Shown: in pieces, positions 42,296 to 51,546 of the stretch | Layout of the letters: each line of letters opens with the position of its first letter | Position numbering within the stretch: position 1 is the first letter of the stretch | NCBI GenBank assembly: GCA_964628935.1 | Contig: CAZVOE010000002.1 | Coordinates: forward strand, 1 to 64,000 | DNA from: CAYLHQ01 sp964628935 | Lineage (GTDB): Bacteria > Acidobacteriota > Polarisedimenticolia > Polarisedimenticolales > DASRJG01 | Reading direction: 5' to 3' | DNA length: 64,000 nucleotides | Program-made: the position numbers and the translations under genes | Notes under the pieces: generated by a model | What the model was told of the DNA's origin: nothing | Database searches by the model: none | The model's input: the letters and a program-made list of their open reading frames with translations, nothing else

Positions 42296-42675
42296 GCCGC
42301 ACGCGGCACGCGGCGGTTTGGGTCGTTGCGGCTTTCGTCGTGGCCGCCGCACTCGCGTCCTCGGGCCCCTCCCTCACCGTCTATTTCACCCCCGGGTTCG
42401 AGGACGCGGCCTGGCAGCAGGCGGCCTACGAGAAGGTCGCGAAGGCATGGAAGCCGGCGGGGTCCCCGAAGCCGGGGGCGAAGTGCGTCCTGATCGCCGT
42501 CATCGGAAGGGACGGAAAGGTGAGCGGGCTGCGCGATCACATGGCCTCGGGGGACGCGTCGTGGGACCGCGCGGCCGTCGAGGCGATCCGGGCGGCGATG
42601 CCGTTCGGCGCCCTTCCGAAGGCGTGGCCCCACCCGAACCTCGAGGTCCACTGGCATTTCGAGAACAAGAAGTAG
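42292..42675 (+). CDS. exported TonB C-terminal-like domain protein
   Basis: A 127-residue protein with an N-terminal hydrophobic signal or anchor (AAVWVVAAFVVAAALASSG). The body resembles the TonB C-terminal fold: CVLIAVIGRDGKVSGLRDHMASGDASWDRAAVEAIRAAMPFGALP, with the family-type SG.....D.AA..A...A.PFG.LP spacing. There is no proline-rich spacer and no N-terminal TonB motif. It is a stand-alone domain, perhaps a periplasmic adaptor. It is coupled to the preceding secreted protein by ATGA and stops three bases before the convergent DJ-1 gene ends. Confidence 0.7.
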   Translation: MSRTRHAAVWVVAAFVVAAALASSGPSLTVYFTPGFEDAAWQQAAYEKVAKAWKPAGSPKPGAKCVLIAVIGRDGKVSGLRDHMASGDASWDRAAVEAIRAAMPFGALPKAWPHPNLEVHWHFENKK

Positions 42676-42678
42676 CGG

Positions 42679-43281
42679 TCAGAGGGGGTATTCGATGTAG
42701 CGGGCGGTCTCGACGGCGACCTCGCGGCCGAAGAGCGATTCGACGACGTGGAACGCCATGTCGATCCCGGAGGCCACGCCCGCCGACGTGACGATCCCGT
42801 CGTCGACGACGCGTGCCGCGCGCTCGACCCGCACGTCCCGCCCCAGCGCCGCGAGACGGTCGAGAGAGCCCCAGTGGGAGGTCGCCCGCTTTCCGTCGAG
42901 GAGCCCCGCCCGCGCGAGGAGCAGGGACCCCGAGCAGACCGAAGCGGTCCGTCGCGCACGCTTCGCCGTTCGCCGGATCCAATCGAGCACCGCGAGGTCC
43001 TCGAGGAGGGGCCGCGTCCCGAACCCACCCGGAACGACGAGGAGATCGACGGGGGGGCAGTCCTCGAAGGCGTGCGCCGGGAGCAACTTCAACCCGCCCG
43101 TCGCCACGACCGGCCCCGGCTGCGGGGCGACGGTGAAGACCCGGAAGGGGGCCGACTCCTCCGTGCGTCGCGAGTCGATCCCCGGGATGAGGCGCGTGCG
43201 AGAGAACACCTCGAACGGTCCCGCGAAGTCGAGCACCTCGACGTCGTCGAAGACGAGGATGGCCACGTTCCAGCGGTCCAC
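42679..43281 (-). CDS. DJ-1/PfpI (GATase1-like) family protein
   Basis: A 200-residue GATase1-like protein, probably of the isonitrile-hydratase/AraC-associated branch of DJ-1/PfpI. Features are VAILVFDDVEVLDFAGPFEVFS, LLVVPGGFGTRPLLED, the nucleophile-elbow Cys in TASVCSGSLLLARAGLLDGKRATSHW, and TSAGVASGIDMAFHVVESLFG. GTG 43281 is chosen, with TTG 43287 also possible. It lies two bases after the Lon-like protease gene and is likely cotranscribed with it. Activity (hydratase, deglycase or chaperone) cannot be told. Confidence 0.85.
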   Translation of the reverse strand: MDRWNVAILVFDDVEVLDFAGPFEVFSRTRLIPGIDSRRTEESAPFRVFTVAPQPGPVVATGGLKLLPAHAFEDCPPVDLLVVPGGFGTRPLLEDLAVLDWIRRTAKRARRTASVCSGSLLLARAGLLDGKRATSHWGSLDRLAALGRDVRVERAARVVDDGIVTSAGVASGIDMAFHVVESLFGREVAVETARYIEYPL

Positions 43282-43283
43282 CG

Positions 43284-45758
43284 TCAACCCTCGAGGGGAC
43301 CGAATTCCTTGATCGCCTCGGCCAGTTCGCCGAGTCGTCGGTCGACCCTTCCGAAGATCGAATCGGGGGGGTACAGTCCCGAAGGCCCCCGGTCGCCGGC
43401 CGGGACACCGGTCAGGATCTCGATCCCTTCCTCGACCGTCGAGACCGCCCACACGTGGAACTTCCCTTCGCGAACCGCGTCGACCACCGCGAGGTCGAGC
43501 ATGAGGTGGGGGAGGTTGCGCGCCGGGATCACGACCCCCTGCTCGCCGGTGAGTCCTCGCGCCCGGCACAGGGCGAAGTACCCCTCGATCTTCTCGTTCA
43601 CCCCGCCGATCGGCTGGACCTCCCCCTTCTGGTTGACCGAGCCGGTCACCGCGACCGCCTGCCGGATCGGGACTCCGGAAAGGGCCGAGAGGAGCGCGAA
43701 CAGCTCGGCGCACGATGCCGAATCCCCCTCGACCCCCCCGTACGACTGCTCGAAAACCACGCTCGCGGAAAGGGCGAGCGGTTTGTCCTGGGCGAAGCGC
43801 GAACGGAGGAACCCGGCCAAGATCAGGACCCCCTTCGTGTGGATCGGCCCGGCGAGCTCCGCCTCGCGCTCGATGTCGATGATGCCGGCGCGCCCCATCC
43901 CGATCGAAGCCGTGATCCGGCTCGGGAGGCCGAAGGTGTGATCCCCCACGTCGAGGACCACGAGCCCGTTGACCTGCCCGGTCGTCGCCCCGTCGACGTC
44001 GACGAGGACCGTTCCCTCGGCGATCCGCTCGAGGAGGATTTCCTCGACGAGGTCGAGCCGGTACTTCCGCCGTGCCACGGCGTGGGCGACGTGCTCGGCG
44101 CCGATCTGCGCGGCCCCCCCCTGCGCGGCCCAGTACCCCGCCTCGCGAATCGCGTCGGCGACGTCCTTGAAGCGAGTCGAGAGCTTCCCCTGCCGCCCCG
44201 CGAGGCGGACCGAATGCTCGGCGAGGGCCGCGACCGCCTCCCGCCGAAAGGGGAGGAGGCCGTCGTCCTTGCACTTCTTGCGGACGAAGCGGGCGAGGTT
44301 GAGAAGCTCCTCGTCGCTCTCGTCGACCTCGAGCGCGAGTTCGGCCTTGACCTTGAAAATCTTCTTGAAGTCCTCGTCGAGCTCGTAGAGGAGGCGGTAG
44401 ATGTGCCGCGTTCCGACGAGGACGAGCTTGATGTCGAGGGGGATCGGCTCAGGCTTGAGAGATACGCTCGCGAACACGTTCATGAGCTCGAGCGGGTGGA
44501 TCTCGAGCGTCCGGTGGCGGAGCGTCCTCTTGAGCGCAGGCCAGACCCCCGGCTCGACGAGCACGTCGAGGGCGTCGAGGACGAGGAAGCCGCCGCTCGC
44601 CCGCGCGAGGGCGCCGGCCTTGATGCGCGTGTGATCGGTCTTCCATTCCCCGCCCACGGTGCGCGCGCCGTCGATCGACCCGAAGAGGTTCCGATAGGAG
44701 GGGTTCGTCTCCCAGAGGATCGGGCGCCCCTTCGTCTCCGTGTGGTCGACGAGAACGTTCACCTTGTAGGGACGGAGCCGCTCTTCCCACTCCGCCTTGG
44801 CCTGGTCCCGCTCCGCGCCGGCGACCGGCTCTTCCCGCTCTCGAAAGCGCTCGAGGTGGTCGAGAACGTCCTCGCGAACCTCCTCGAGCCACGCGCGGAC
44901 CTCCTTGTCGTCGAAGGCCTGCCAGAGGTCGTCCACGAGGTCGGCGACGACCGAACGCGCGGCCGCGCGGTCGAGGTCGAGGATCTGCTGGCGCACGTCG
45001 AGCTCGATCTTGCGGAACTCCTTGGTGAGCGCCTCGAACTCGGTCGAGAGCTTGGCTTGGGACACCTTGAGCTTCTCGAGGTCCTTCTTCGCGAATCGCC
45101 CCTCCTCGACCAGGGTCTCGAGTTGCTCCATCTGCACCGGGTTCCCCGCCACGACCGGCGTGATTTCCGGCTTCACGAACGGACCGACCTGGATCTGGAC
45201 CATCGCGAACCCGGCTTCCTCGATCCGCTTCTCGAACGATTTCACCTTTTCCCGGTGGGCCGCCTTCGCCTTCTCGATCGTGTCGTTGCGGCGGTTCCGG
45301 TAAGAGTCGGTCTCGAAGACGGTCGGGACGTTCTTGCGCAGCGCCTCGACGAGATCGTCCATCGCTTTCGCGAAGGCGCTCCCGCGGCCGGTCGGGAACC
45401 GGAGGAGGTGTGGGCGGTCGGGGTCCTTGAAGTTGTGGACGAAGACGAGGTCTTCGGGGGTGGGGCCCCCCCGGTCGAACTGGGCGAGGACGTGCCGCAC
45501 GGCCGTCGAACGACCGGTTCCCACCTCGCCGGCGACGAAGACGTTGTAACCGTCGCCGCGGACGGCGAAGCCGATTCGGAGCGACTCGAGGGCCCGCGGT
45601 TGACCGATGATCGAGATCGGGACGTCGTCGAGCTCCGCCGTCGTCTCGAACGGGAAGACGGAAGGGTCGCACCGCCAGCGGAGAGCCTCGGGCTCGACCC
45701 GGTGGGGGTCGCCCGGACCCGATCCGGCTCGTCTCGGGGGTCGTTTGCGCGCGGCCAT
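43284..45758 (-). CDS. Lon-family protease with AAA_32-type ATPase domain
   Basis: An 824-residue protease from ATG 45758 (GGGAGGACTCCC in front). It has an AAA-like module with a Walker A variant GEVGTGRST in which the usual Lys is Arg, as in related non-LonA proteins. A long coiled-coil or helical insertion (about residues 140-320) follows, then GGFLVLDALDVLVEPGVWPALKRTLRHR (Walker B region). The C-terminal Lon protease domain has the catalytic Ser near 680 (GDSAS) and Lys near 723 (GGVNEKIEG). It lacks the Lon N-terminal domain, and it may not hydrolyse ATP normally. It probably degrades unfolded proteins in the cytosol. Confidence 0.9.
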   Translation of the reverse strand: MAARKRPPRRAGSGPGDPHRVEPEALRWRCDPSVFPFETTAELDDVPISIIGQPRALESLRIGFAVRGDGYNVFVAGEVGTGRSTAVRHVLAQFDRGGPTPEDLVFVHNFKDPDRPHLLRFPTGRGSAFAKAMDDLVEALRKNVPTVFETDSYRNRRNDTIEKAKAAHREKVKSFEKRIEEAGFAMVQIQVGPFVKPEITPVVAGNPVQMEQLETLVEEGRFAKKDLEKLKVSQAKLSTEFEALTKEFRKIELDVRQQILDLDRAAARSVVADLVDDLWQAFDDKEVRAWLEEVREDVLDHLERFREREEPVAGAERDQAKAEWEERLRPYKVNVLVDHTETKGRPILWETNPSYRNLFGSIDGARTVGGEWKTDHTRIKAGALARASGGFLVLDALDVLVEPGVWPALKRTLRHRTLEIHPLELMNVFASVSLKPEPIPLDIKLVLVGTRHIYRLLYELDEDFKKIFKVKAELALEVDESDEELLNLARFVRKKCKDDGLLPFRREAVAALAEHSVRLAGRQGKLSTRFKDVADAIREAGYWAAQGGAAQIGAEHVAHAVARRKYRLDLVEEILLERIAEGTVLVDVDGATTGQVNGLVVLDVGDHTFGLPSRITASIGMGRAGIIDIEREAELAGPIHTKGVLILAGFLRSRFAQDKPLALSASVVFEQSYGGVEGDSASCAELFALLSALSGVPIRQAVAVTGSVNQKGEVQPIGGVNEKIEGYFALCRARGLTGEQGVVIPARNLPHLMLDLAVVDAVREGKFHVWAVSTVEEGIEILTGVPAGDRGPSGLYPPDSIFGRVDRRLGELAEAIKEFGPLEG

Positions 45759-45826
45759 GGGAGTCCTCCCTCCTCGAGTCACGACATGCTAGCGCCCCCC
45801 GCCGCGGCGATGCGAGACTTCCCGCG

Positions 45827-47197
45827 ATGACCCGCGCGCCGAGCCCGCTGCCCCCCGCCGCGTGGGCCCTTTTCGCCGTCGCAACCGCCTTCTCTCTCCT
45901 GATGGTGTCCCGGAGCCAGGTGGACGGCGACGCCGCGCAGCTTCTTCTCCGCGGCTGGGCCCTCGCCCACGACGGCACGCTCGTCCCTTACGGGAACCCG
46001 CTCTCCGCGGGGGCGGGGGGATACGAGCCGGGACCGATGACGAGTCTTCTCGTCGGGCTCCCGCTTCTCCTGTGGAGCGACTACCGCGCGCCGGCGCTGC
46101 TTGTCCTGGCATTCCACCTCGCCTCCTGGCTCCTCCTCGATCGGGTGATGCGCGAGGCGGCGTCGCGGAAGGAACGGCTCGCGTTCTTCGTCCTTTACGG
46201 ACTGAGCCCCTGGAGGATGTTCTTCTCCGGGTTCACCTGGAATCCGAACTGGCTCTTCCTCGCGGGGGCCGTCCATCTCTGGGCCACGTGGCGGCAACGG
46301 GAGCGACCCGCGTTCTGGCCGTCCGCCGCGCTCGCCCTCGCGCTCGGCCTCGCCGTGCAGCTCCACCCATCGACCGTGATCCTGGGCTTCGCGACGATCC
46401 TCCTCCTCGTCCGGCGGCGTGTCCGCCTCCACTGGGGAGGGATCGCGGCCGGAACCGCCGTCGTTCTCGCGAGCCTCGTGCCGTGGGCGCTCGCCGCTGC
46501 AGCCGACCCCTCGATCCTCCCGGGGCACGGCGGGGGGGCTGGGCGAACCGTCGTGAAAACCCTCCACAACGTGCTTCGTGGGGTGGCCTACTGGTGCAGC
46601 CTGCCGTCGCTCGCCCTCCCGACGCGGGTCACGCTCTTCGATTTCGGGCCGGCGCTCGGGGAGACGGCCGACCGGATCCTCAGGCCGATCCACTGGGTCG
46701 TCTCCGAGATCCTGTTCCAGGCCACGGTCCTTCCCGCGGCGGTCGTGCTCGCCGGTGCGCTCCGGCGACGGAAGGGTAGGCCCTCGACGCCACGCCGCTG
46801 GCTCAAGGCGTACGCGGGAGCGGTGTTCGCCGGTGCGCTCTTCTCTTTCGCCATGATCCCGACGACGATCATGATGTGGCAGCTCTTGATCGTCGTTCAC
46901 GCCGCGCTTCTCCTCTTCGTGCTACGCCTCGCCGAGTTGCGCGGCGGTCGGTGGGGCCGCCTGAGGCGAGGGGCGGTGGTGGTCCTGATCGTCGGGTTCG
47001 TCTGGATGGACGTCGCCGCCGCACTCGCGTCGCCGGCGTACCGGCGCGGAGGCTACGCGGCGATGGTGGCGCTCGTTCCCCCGGACCACCCGATGGTGCA
47101 CGGGCTCGGCATCGACCGCCGCGCAACGCCCTTCGACCCGGAGAAACCGCCCACTCCGTTTCGCTTCAAGCCGACCTGGAAGGGGGGGACGCGTTGA
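45827..47197 (+). CDS. polytopic membrane protein, possibly a GT-C glycosyltransferase
   Basis: A 456-residue protein with about ten hydrophobic helices. After helix 1 there is an acidic loop (SRSQVDGDAAQLLLRGWALAHDG) in the place where GT-C/PMT-family enzymes hold their catalytic Asp. GNPLSAGAGGYEPGPMTSLLVG, LYGLSPWRMFFSGFTWNPNWLFLAG and VQLHPSTVILGFA are also reminiscent of lipid-linked-sugar glycosyltransferases. No named family is certain. A 68-residue non-helical tail follows the last helix. It is divergent from the Lon-like gene and ends ten bases before the convergent ettA stop. Confidence 0.6.
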   Translation: MTRAPSPLPPAAWALFAVATAFSLLMVSRSQVDGDAAQLLLRGWALAHDGTLVPYGNPLSAGAGGYEPGPMTSLLVGLPLLLWSDYRAPALLVLAFHLASWLLLDRVMREAASRKERLAFFVLYGLSPWRMFFSGFTWNPNWLFLAGAVHLWATWRQRERPAFWPSAALALALGLAVQLHPSTVILGFATILLLVRRRVRLHWGGIAAGTAVVLASLVPWALAAAADPSILPGHGGGAGRTVVKTLHNVLRGVAYWCSLPSLALPTRVTLFDFGPALGETADRILRPIHWVVSEILFQATVLPAAVVLAGALRRRKGRPSTPRRWLKAYAGAVFAGALFSFAMIPTTIMMWQLLIVVHAALLLFVLRLAELRGGRWGRLRRGAVVVLIVGFVWMDVAAALASPAYRRGGYAAMVALVPPDHPMVHGLGIDRRATPFDPEKPPTPFRFKPTWKGGTR

Positions 47198-47207
47198 ACG
47201 GGATCGT

Positions 47208-48866
47208 TCAGCGGGTCAGCTTCCGATACTTGATCCGGTGAGGTCGGTCGGCCTCGGCGCCGAGCCGCCGCTTGCGGTCGGCCTCGTAGTCCTGGTAGTT
47301 CCCCTCGAACCAGACGACCCGGCTGTCCCCCTCGAACGCGAGCATGTGGGTCGCGATCCGGTCGAGGAACCACCGGTCGTGGCTGATCACGACCGCGCAG
47401 CCGGGAAACTCGAGCAGCGCTTCTTCGAGGGCGCGGAGGGTGTCGACGTCGAGGTCGTTCGTCGGCTCGTCGAGCAGGATGACGTTCGCGCCCGTCTTGA
47501 GGACGCGCGCGAGCTGGACCCGGTTTCTCTCCCCGCCGGAGAGGTCGCCGACGCGTTTCTGTTGGTCGGCCCCCTTGAAGTTGAACCAGGAGACGTAGGC
47601 GCGCGATGGGACCTCGCGCTTGCCGAGGACGATTTGATCGTTCCCCTCGGAGATGGCCTGCCAGACCGTGTCGTCGGGAACGAGGACGTCCCGACTCTGG
47701 TCGACGTACGCGAGCTTCACCGTCTCTCCGACGCGGAGCGTCCCCGCGTCGGGTGTTTCCTGGCCCACGATCATGCGGAAGAGCGTGGTCTTCCCCGCGC
47801 CGTTGGCGCCGATCACGCCGACGATCCCCCCGCGGGGAAGACGGAAGGAGAGACCTTCCATCAGGAGCCGGTCGCCGTACCCCTTGACGAGCCCCTCCGC
47901 CTCGATCACGACGTCGCCGAGCCGGGGGCCGGGGGGGATCCGGAGTTGATCGAGCACCTCGGCCTGGCGCTCGTACGCCTCCTCCTCGGCGACGAGGTTC
48001 TCGAAGGCGGTGACACGCGCCTTGCTCTTCGCCTGCCGCGCCCTCGGGGACATCCGCACCCACTCGAGCTCGCGCTCGAGGGTGCGTGCGCGGGCCGCGG
48101 AGGTCTTCTCCTCCTGCGCGAGGCGGTTTCTCTTCTGGTCGAGCCACGAGGAGTAGTTCCCCTCCCACGGGATCCCCGCGCCGCGGTCGAGTTCGAGGAT
48201 CCACCCGGCGACGTTGTCGAGAAAGTAGCGGTCGTGGGTGATCGCGATGACCGTCCCCGGATACTCCTGGAGATGCCGTTCGAGCCACGCGACCGACTCG
48301 GCGTCCAAGTGGTTCGTCGGCTCGTCGAGGAGGAGCAGGTCGGGCTTCTGCAGCAAGAGGCGGCAAAGCGCGACCCGCCGCCTCTCGCCCCCGGAAATCT
48401 TCGAAACGTCGGCGTCCGGGGGCGGGCACCGGAGGGCGTCCATCGCGATCTCGAGCTGCGTGTCGAGGTCCCAGAGGTTCTCCGCGTCGATCCGGTCCTG
48501 GAGTTTCGCGGCCTCGTCGGCGGTCTCGTCGGAGTAATTCGCCATCAGCTCGTTGTACCGGTCGAGGATCGCCTTCTGTTCCGCGACTCCTTCCTCGACG
48601 TTCTCGAGCACGTTCTTTTCCGGGTCGAGCCAAGGCTCTTGGGGGAGGAATCCCACACGGGCGTTCTTCGCGGGGAAGGCCTCCCCGTCGAAGTTCGAAT
48701 CGAGCCCGGCCATGATCCGGAGGAGCGACGACTTTCCGGCCCCGTTGTGGCCGATGACACCGATTTTCGCCCCCCAGAAGAACGAGAGCCAGATCCCCTT
48801 CAGGATCTCGCGCTTGGGCGGGACGATCTTCCGCACGTTCTTCATCGTGTAGATGATCTCGGGCAT
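47208..48866 (-). CDS. ettA: energy-dependent translational throttle protein EttA (ABC-F)
   Basis: A ribosome-associated ABC-F ATPase that gates the first elongation step according to energy state. The 552-residue protein has two nucleotide-binding domains. NBD1 has GHNGAGKSSLLRIMAG, ISGGERRRVALCRLLL and LLLDEPTNHLDAES. NBD2 has GANGAGKTTLFRMI, LSGGERNRVQLARVLK and LLDEPTNDLDVDTLRALEEALLEF. The interdomain linker (RGAGIPWEGNYSSWLDQK, then QARQAKSKARVTAFE) and the EttA-type N-terminus MPEIIYTMKNVRKIVPPKREI set it apart from Uup. Length and ends match EttA. Confidence 0.96.
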   Translation of the reverse strand: MPEIIYTMKNVRKIVPPKREILKGIWLSFFWGAKIGVIGHNGAGKSSLLRIMAGLDSNFDGEAFPAKNARVGFLPQEPWLDPEKNVLENVEEGVAEQKAILDRYNELMANYSDETADEAAKLQDRIDAENLWDLDTQLEIAMDALRCPPPDADVSKISGGERRRVALCRLLLQKPDLLLLDEPTNHLDAESVAWLERHLQEYPGTVIAITHDRYFLDNVAGWILELDRGAGIPWEGNYSSWLDQKRNRLAQEEKTSAARARTLERELEWVRMSPRARQAKSKARVTAFENLVAEEEAYERQAEVLDQLRIPPGPRLGDVVIEAEGLVKGYGDRLLMEGLSFRLPRGGIVGVIGANGAGKTTLFRMIVGQETPDAGTLRVGETVKLAYVDQSRDVLVPDDTVWQAISEGNDQIVLGKREVPSRAYVSWFNFKGADQQKRVGDLSGGERNRVQLARVLKTGANVILLDEPTNDLDVDTLRALEEALLEFPGCAVVISHDRWFLDRIATHMLAFEGDSRVVWFEGNYQDYEADRKRRLGAEADRPHRIKYRKLTR

Positions 48867-48887
48867 GGGGCTCCTCGGAAGACCCGG

Positions 48888-48896
48888 AGGGTAGCA
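48888..48896 (-). promoter_or_regulatory. candidate extended -10 for ettA
   Basis: TGCTACCCT (minus strand) ends about 20 bases before the ettA ATG. A CTGACA at 19-base spacing could serve as -35. It shares the GCTACNNT pattern seen at other starts. Confidence 0.3.
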
Positions 48897-48911
48897 GATC
48901 TTCCGCTCTCC

Positions 48912-48940
48912 TTGTCAGGGAGCGGGCCGGCGACTACTGT
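48912..48940 (+). promoter_or_regulatory. candidate sigma70-type promoter for ppk1
   Basis: TTGTCA (48912-48917) and TACTGT (48935-48940) are 17 bases apart. The predicted start near 48947 leaves a short leader containing GGGGAG before GTG 48961. Confidence 0.5.
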
Positions 48941-48960
48941 CTCTGCTCGGGGAGCCCATC

Positions 48961-51075
48961 GTGTCGAAAACCGCGGCGCCGCCGGGGGCGGGTTCCGAAC
49001 CGGTCACGGACCTCGACGATCCCTCCCTCTACCTCAATCGGGAGCTCGGCCTCCTCGCGTTCCAGCGGCGTGTCCTCGACGAGGCCCGCGATCCATCGGT
49101 GCCGCTCCTCGAGCGCCTGAAGTTCCTGTCGATCGTCGGGTCGAACCTCGACGAGTTCTTCATGGTCCGCGTCGCGGGGCTCCGGCAACAGATCGAGGCC
49201 GGCGTCGTCGATCCGGCTCCGGACGGCATGACCCCTCTGGAGCAGCTCCGGGCCGTACGGCGCGAGTGCTTCCGCCTCATGACGGAGGCGCGTGACCTGC
49301 TCCGGAAAGTGCTGATCCCGGCCCTCGCCCGCGAGGGGATCCGGATCGTCGACCATGCGGAGTTGACCGACGGCCAGAAGGCCTGGGCGCGGCGCACCTT
49401 CGACACGAACCTCTTTCCGGTTCTCACGCCGCTCGCGGTCGACGTCGGGAGGCCGTTTCCCCACATCTCGAATCTCGCGCTCAACCTGGCGGTCACCGTC
49501 CGGGACGCCGAGGGGAAAACGCACTTCGCCCGGGTGAAGGTCCCGGGGACCCTCCCGCAAATGGTCTCGGTTCCGCCCGAGGGGGAATCCGCCCACGTCT
49601 TCGTCCCGCTCGAGCAGGTCGTCGCCGCGAATCTCGGCGAGCTGTTCCCGGGTCTCGAGGTTCTCGAGTCCCATCCGTTCCGCGTCACCCGGAACGCCGA
49701 CGTCGTGATCCAGGAACTCGAGGCGGGCGACCTCCTCGAAACGATCGCGGAAGGGATCCGGCAGCGACAGTTCGGGTTCGTCAGCCGCCTTTCCGTGAAC
49801 GCCGACATGCCGAGCGCCACGCTCGATCTCCTCGTCCGCCACCTCGACGTCGACGAGGAGGACATCTACCGAGTGGAGGGCCCGCTCGCGCTCGGCCACC
49901 TCGCGGTCGTGTGCGCCGTCGACCGTCCAGACCTCAAGGACGCTCCCTTCCAGCCCGCGCGTCCCGCGGCGCTCGGGCCTCCCGGCGCGCCGATCGAGGT
50001 CGCCGAGGCGATGCGGCGCGGGGACATCCTCCTCCATCATCCGTACGACTCCTTCGCCCCGGTCGTCGAGTTCCTGCGGTGGGCGGCGGCCGACCCCGAC
50101 GTCCTCGCGATCAAGATGACCCTGTACCGGGTGGGGAAGAACGCGCCGGTCGTCCAGGCCCTGATGGACGCGCGCGAGAACGGGAAGCAAGTGTCCGTGC
50201 TCGTCGAACTCAAGGCGCGGTTCGACGAGGAGCGCAACATCGGGTGGGCGCGGGCCCTCGAGGACGTGGGTTGTCACGTCGTCTACGGGCTTCCCGGTCT
50301 CAAGACCCACTCGAAGGTGGCGATGGTGGTGCGGAGGGAGGGGGACCGCCTCCGGCGCTATCTCCACCTCTCGACCGGGAACTACAACGCCGTGACGGCG
50401 CAGCTCTACACGGACCTCGGCCTCCTCACTTGCGACGAGGACCTCGGCGCGGACGCCACCGATCTCTTCAACTTCCTGACCGGTTACTCCGCCAAGAGCG
50501 ACTACCGCAGGATGCTGGTCGCCCCGGTGAACCTCCGCGAGCGCTTCGGGTCCCTCATCCGTCGCGAGATCGAGCACGCTCGCCGCGGCGAGGCGGGGCA
50601 CCTCGTCTTCAAGATGAACGCGCTCGTCGATTCCCGGATGATCCGGCTCCTCTACGAGGCTTCCCGCGCCGGGGTGCGGGTCGATCTGATCGTGCGCGGC
50701 ATCTGTTGCCTCCGGCCGGGCGTCCCCGGGGTGAGCGAGAACATCCGCGTGACGAGCGTCGTCGGCCGGTTCCTCGAGCACAGCCGCGTCTACTACTTCC
50801 GGAACGGTGGGGACGAGCAGGTGCTGCTCGGCAGCGCCGACCTGATGCCGCGAAACATCAACGGCCGGGTCGAGGTCCTCTTCCCCGTCCGCGATCCGCG
50901 ACTCGTCGAGCTCCTCCGGTACGAGATCCTCGGCGCGTACTTGGCCGACAACGTGAAGGCGCGGGTCATGGGGCCGGACGGCGGATACGAGCGGGTCCGG
51001 GCGGAGGCGGGGGAGCGGGCGGTGTCGAGCCAGGAGTGGTTCCTGCGGCGGCGGGGAGGCCCGAGAACCGCGTGA
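48961..51075 (+). CDS. ppk1: polyphosphate kinase 1
   Basis: PPK1 reversibly polymerises the gamma-phosphate of ATP into polyphosphate. The 704-residue frame starts at GTG 48961 with GGGGAG in front. It has the N-terminal LYLNRELGLLAFQRRVLDEA, FLSIVGSNLDEFFMVRVAGL and FPHISNLALNLAV. It also has LLHHPYDSFAPVVEFLRWAA, IKMTLYRVG, and TRFDE-like ARFDEERNIGWARALEDVGCHVVYG. KTHSKVAMVVR and HLSTGNYNAVTAQLYTDLGL (phosphorylated His near 469) and the second His region near the C-terminus are present. An NfeD-like gene overlaps its stop (GTGA), so they form an operon. Confidence 0.96.
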   Translation: MSKTAAPPGAGSEPVTDLDDPSLYLNRELGLLAFQRRVLDEARDPSVPLLERLKFLSIVGSNLDEFFMVRVAGLRQQIEAGVVDPAPDGMTPLEQLRAVRRECFRLMTEARDLLRKVLIPALAREGIRIVDHAELTDGQKAWARRTFDTNLFPVLTPLAVDVGRPFPHISNLALNLAVTVRDAEGKTHFARVKVPGTLPQMVSVPPEGESAHVFVPLEQVVAANLGELFPGLEVLESHPFRVTRNADVVIQELEAGDLLETIAEGIRQRQFGFVSRLSVNADMPSATLDLLVRHLDVDEEDIYRVEGPLALGHLAVVCAVDRPDLKDAPFQPARPAALGPPGAPIEVAEAMRRGDILLHHPYDSFAPVVEFLRWAAADPDVLAIKMTLYRVGKNAPVVQALMDARENGKQVSVLVELKARFDEERNIGWARALEDVGCHVVYGLPGLKTHSKVAMVVRREGDRLRRYLHLSTGNYNAVTAQLYTDLGLLTCDEDLGADATDLFNFLTGYSAKSDYRRMLVAPVNLRERFGSLIRREIEHARRGEAGHLVFKMNALVDSRMIRLLYEASRAGVRVDLIVRGICCLRPGVPGVSENIRVTSVVGRFLEHSRVYYFRNGGDEQVLLGSADLMPRNINGRVEVLFPVRDPRLVELLRYEILGAYLADNVKARVMGPDGGYERVRAEAGERAVSSQEWFLRRRGGPRTA

Positions 51076-51524
51076 GGGCGCCTTCCGTCTTCCGGCGCTA
51101 CCTCCTGTTCCAGATCCCCGGATGGATCGTGGCCGCCGCCCTCGCCGCGGCCTCGACCGGCTGGCCCGGCCTCCACTGGGGCGCGGCGGCTCTCCTCTTC
51201 GCCGCGTGGGTGGCGAAGGACCTCCTCCTCTACCGATTCGTGCGTCACGGCTACGTTCCCGGAGATGGCGAGGCGGAACGCTCCCTCCTCGGGGCGCGGG
51301 GGATCGCGGAGCAGCCTCTGGCCCCGACCGGGTGGGTGCGGGTCCGGGGAGAGTTGTGGCGCGCGCATCTCCTCCCCGGCGCGACCCCCGTTGCGAAGGG
51401 AAGCCCGGTGCGTGTCGTCGCCCTCGAGGGAATGGAAACCGCCGTCGAAGAGTGGGGGAAAGCCGCCGGTCCCCAGAACGCGAAGACGCATCCGGACCCC
51501 GAACGAAGATCTCGTGTCGGGTGA
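51072..51524 (+). CDS. NfeD-like membrane protein
   Basis: A 150-residue protein starting at GTG 51072 (GTGA overlap with ppk1). Two N-terminal helices (YLLFQIPGWIVAAALAAAS, HWGAAALLFAAWVAKDLLLY) are followed by an OB-fold-like NfeD C-terminal domain: LLGARGIAEQPLAPTGWVRVRGELWRAHLLPG, then GSPVRVVALEGMETAVE. Long NfeD proteins add a protease domain, which is missing here. NfeD proteins usually pair with a stomatin/SPFH partner, but none is encoded next to it. Its role beside ppk1 is unknown. Confidence 0.8.
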   Translation: MRAPSVFRRYLLFQIPGWIVAAALAAASTGWPGLHWGAAALLFAAWVAKDLLLYRFVRHGYVPGDGEAERSLLGARGIAEQPLAPTGWVRVRGELWRAHLLPGATPVAKGSPVRVVALEGMETAVEEWGKAAGPQNAKTHPDPERRSRVG

Positions 51525-51534
51525 GAGGTCTCGG

Positions 51535-51540
51535 TATGAT
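51535..51540 (+). promoter_or_regulatory. candidate -10 box for the NatA-like gene
   Basis: TATGAT ends six bases before the ATG at 51547. Transcription would begin at the start codon (leaderless). No Shine-Dalgarno and no clear -35 box are seen. Confidence 0.35.
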
Positions 51541-51546
51541 CTCCCC

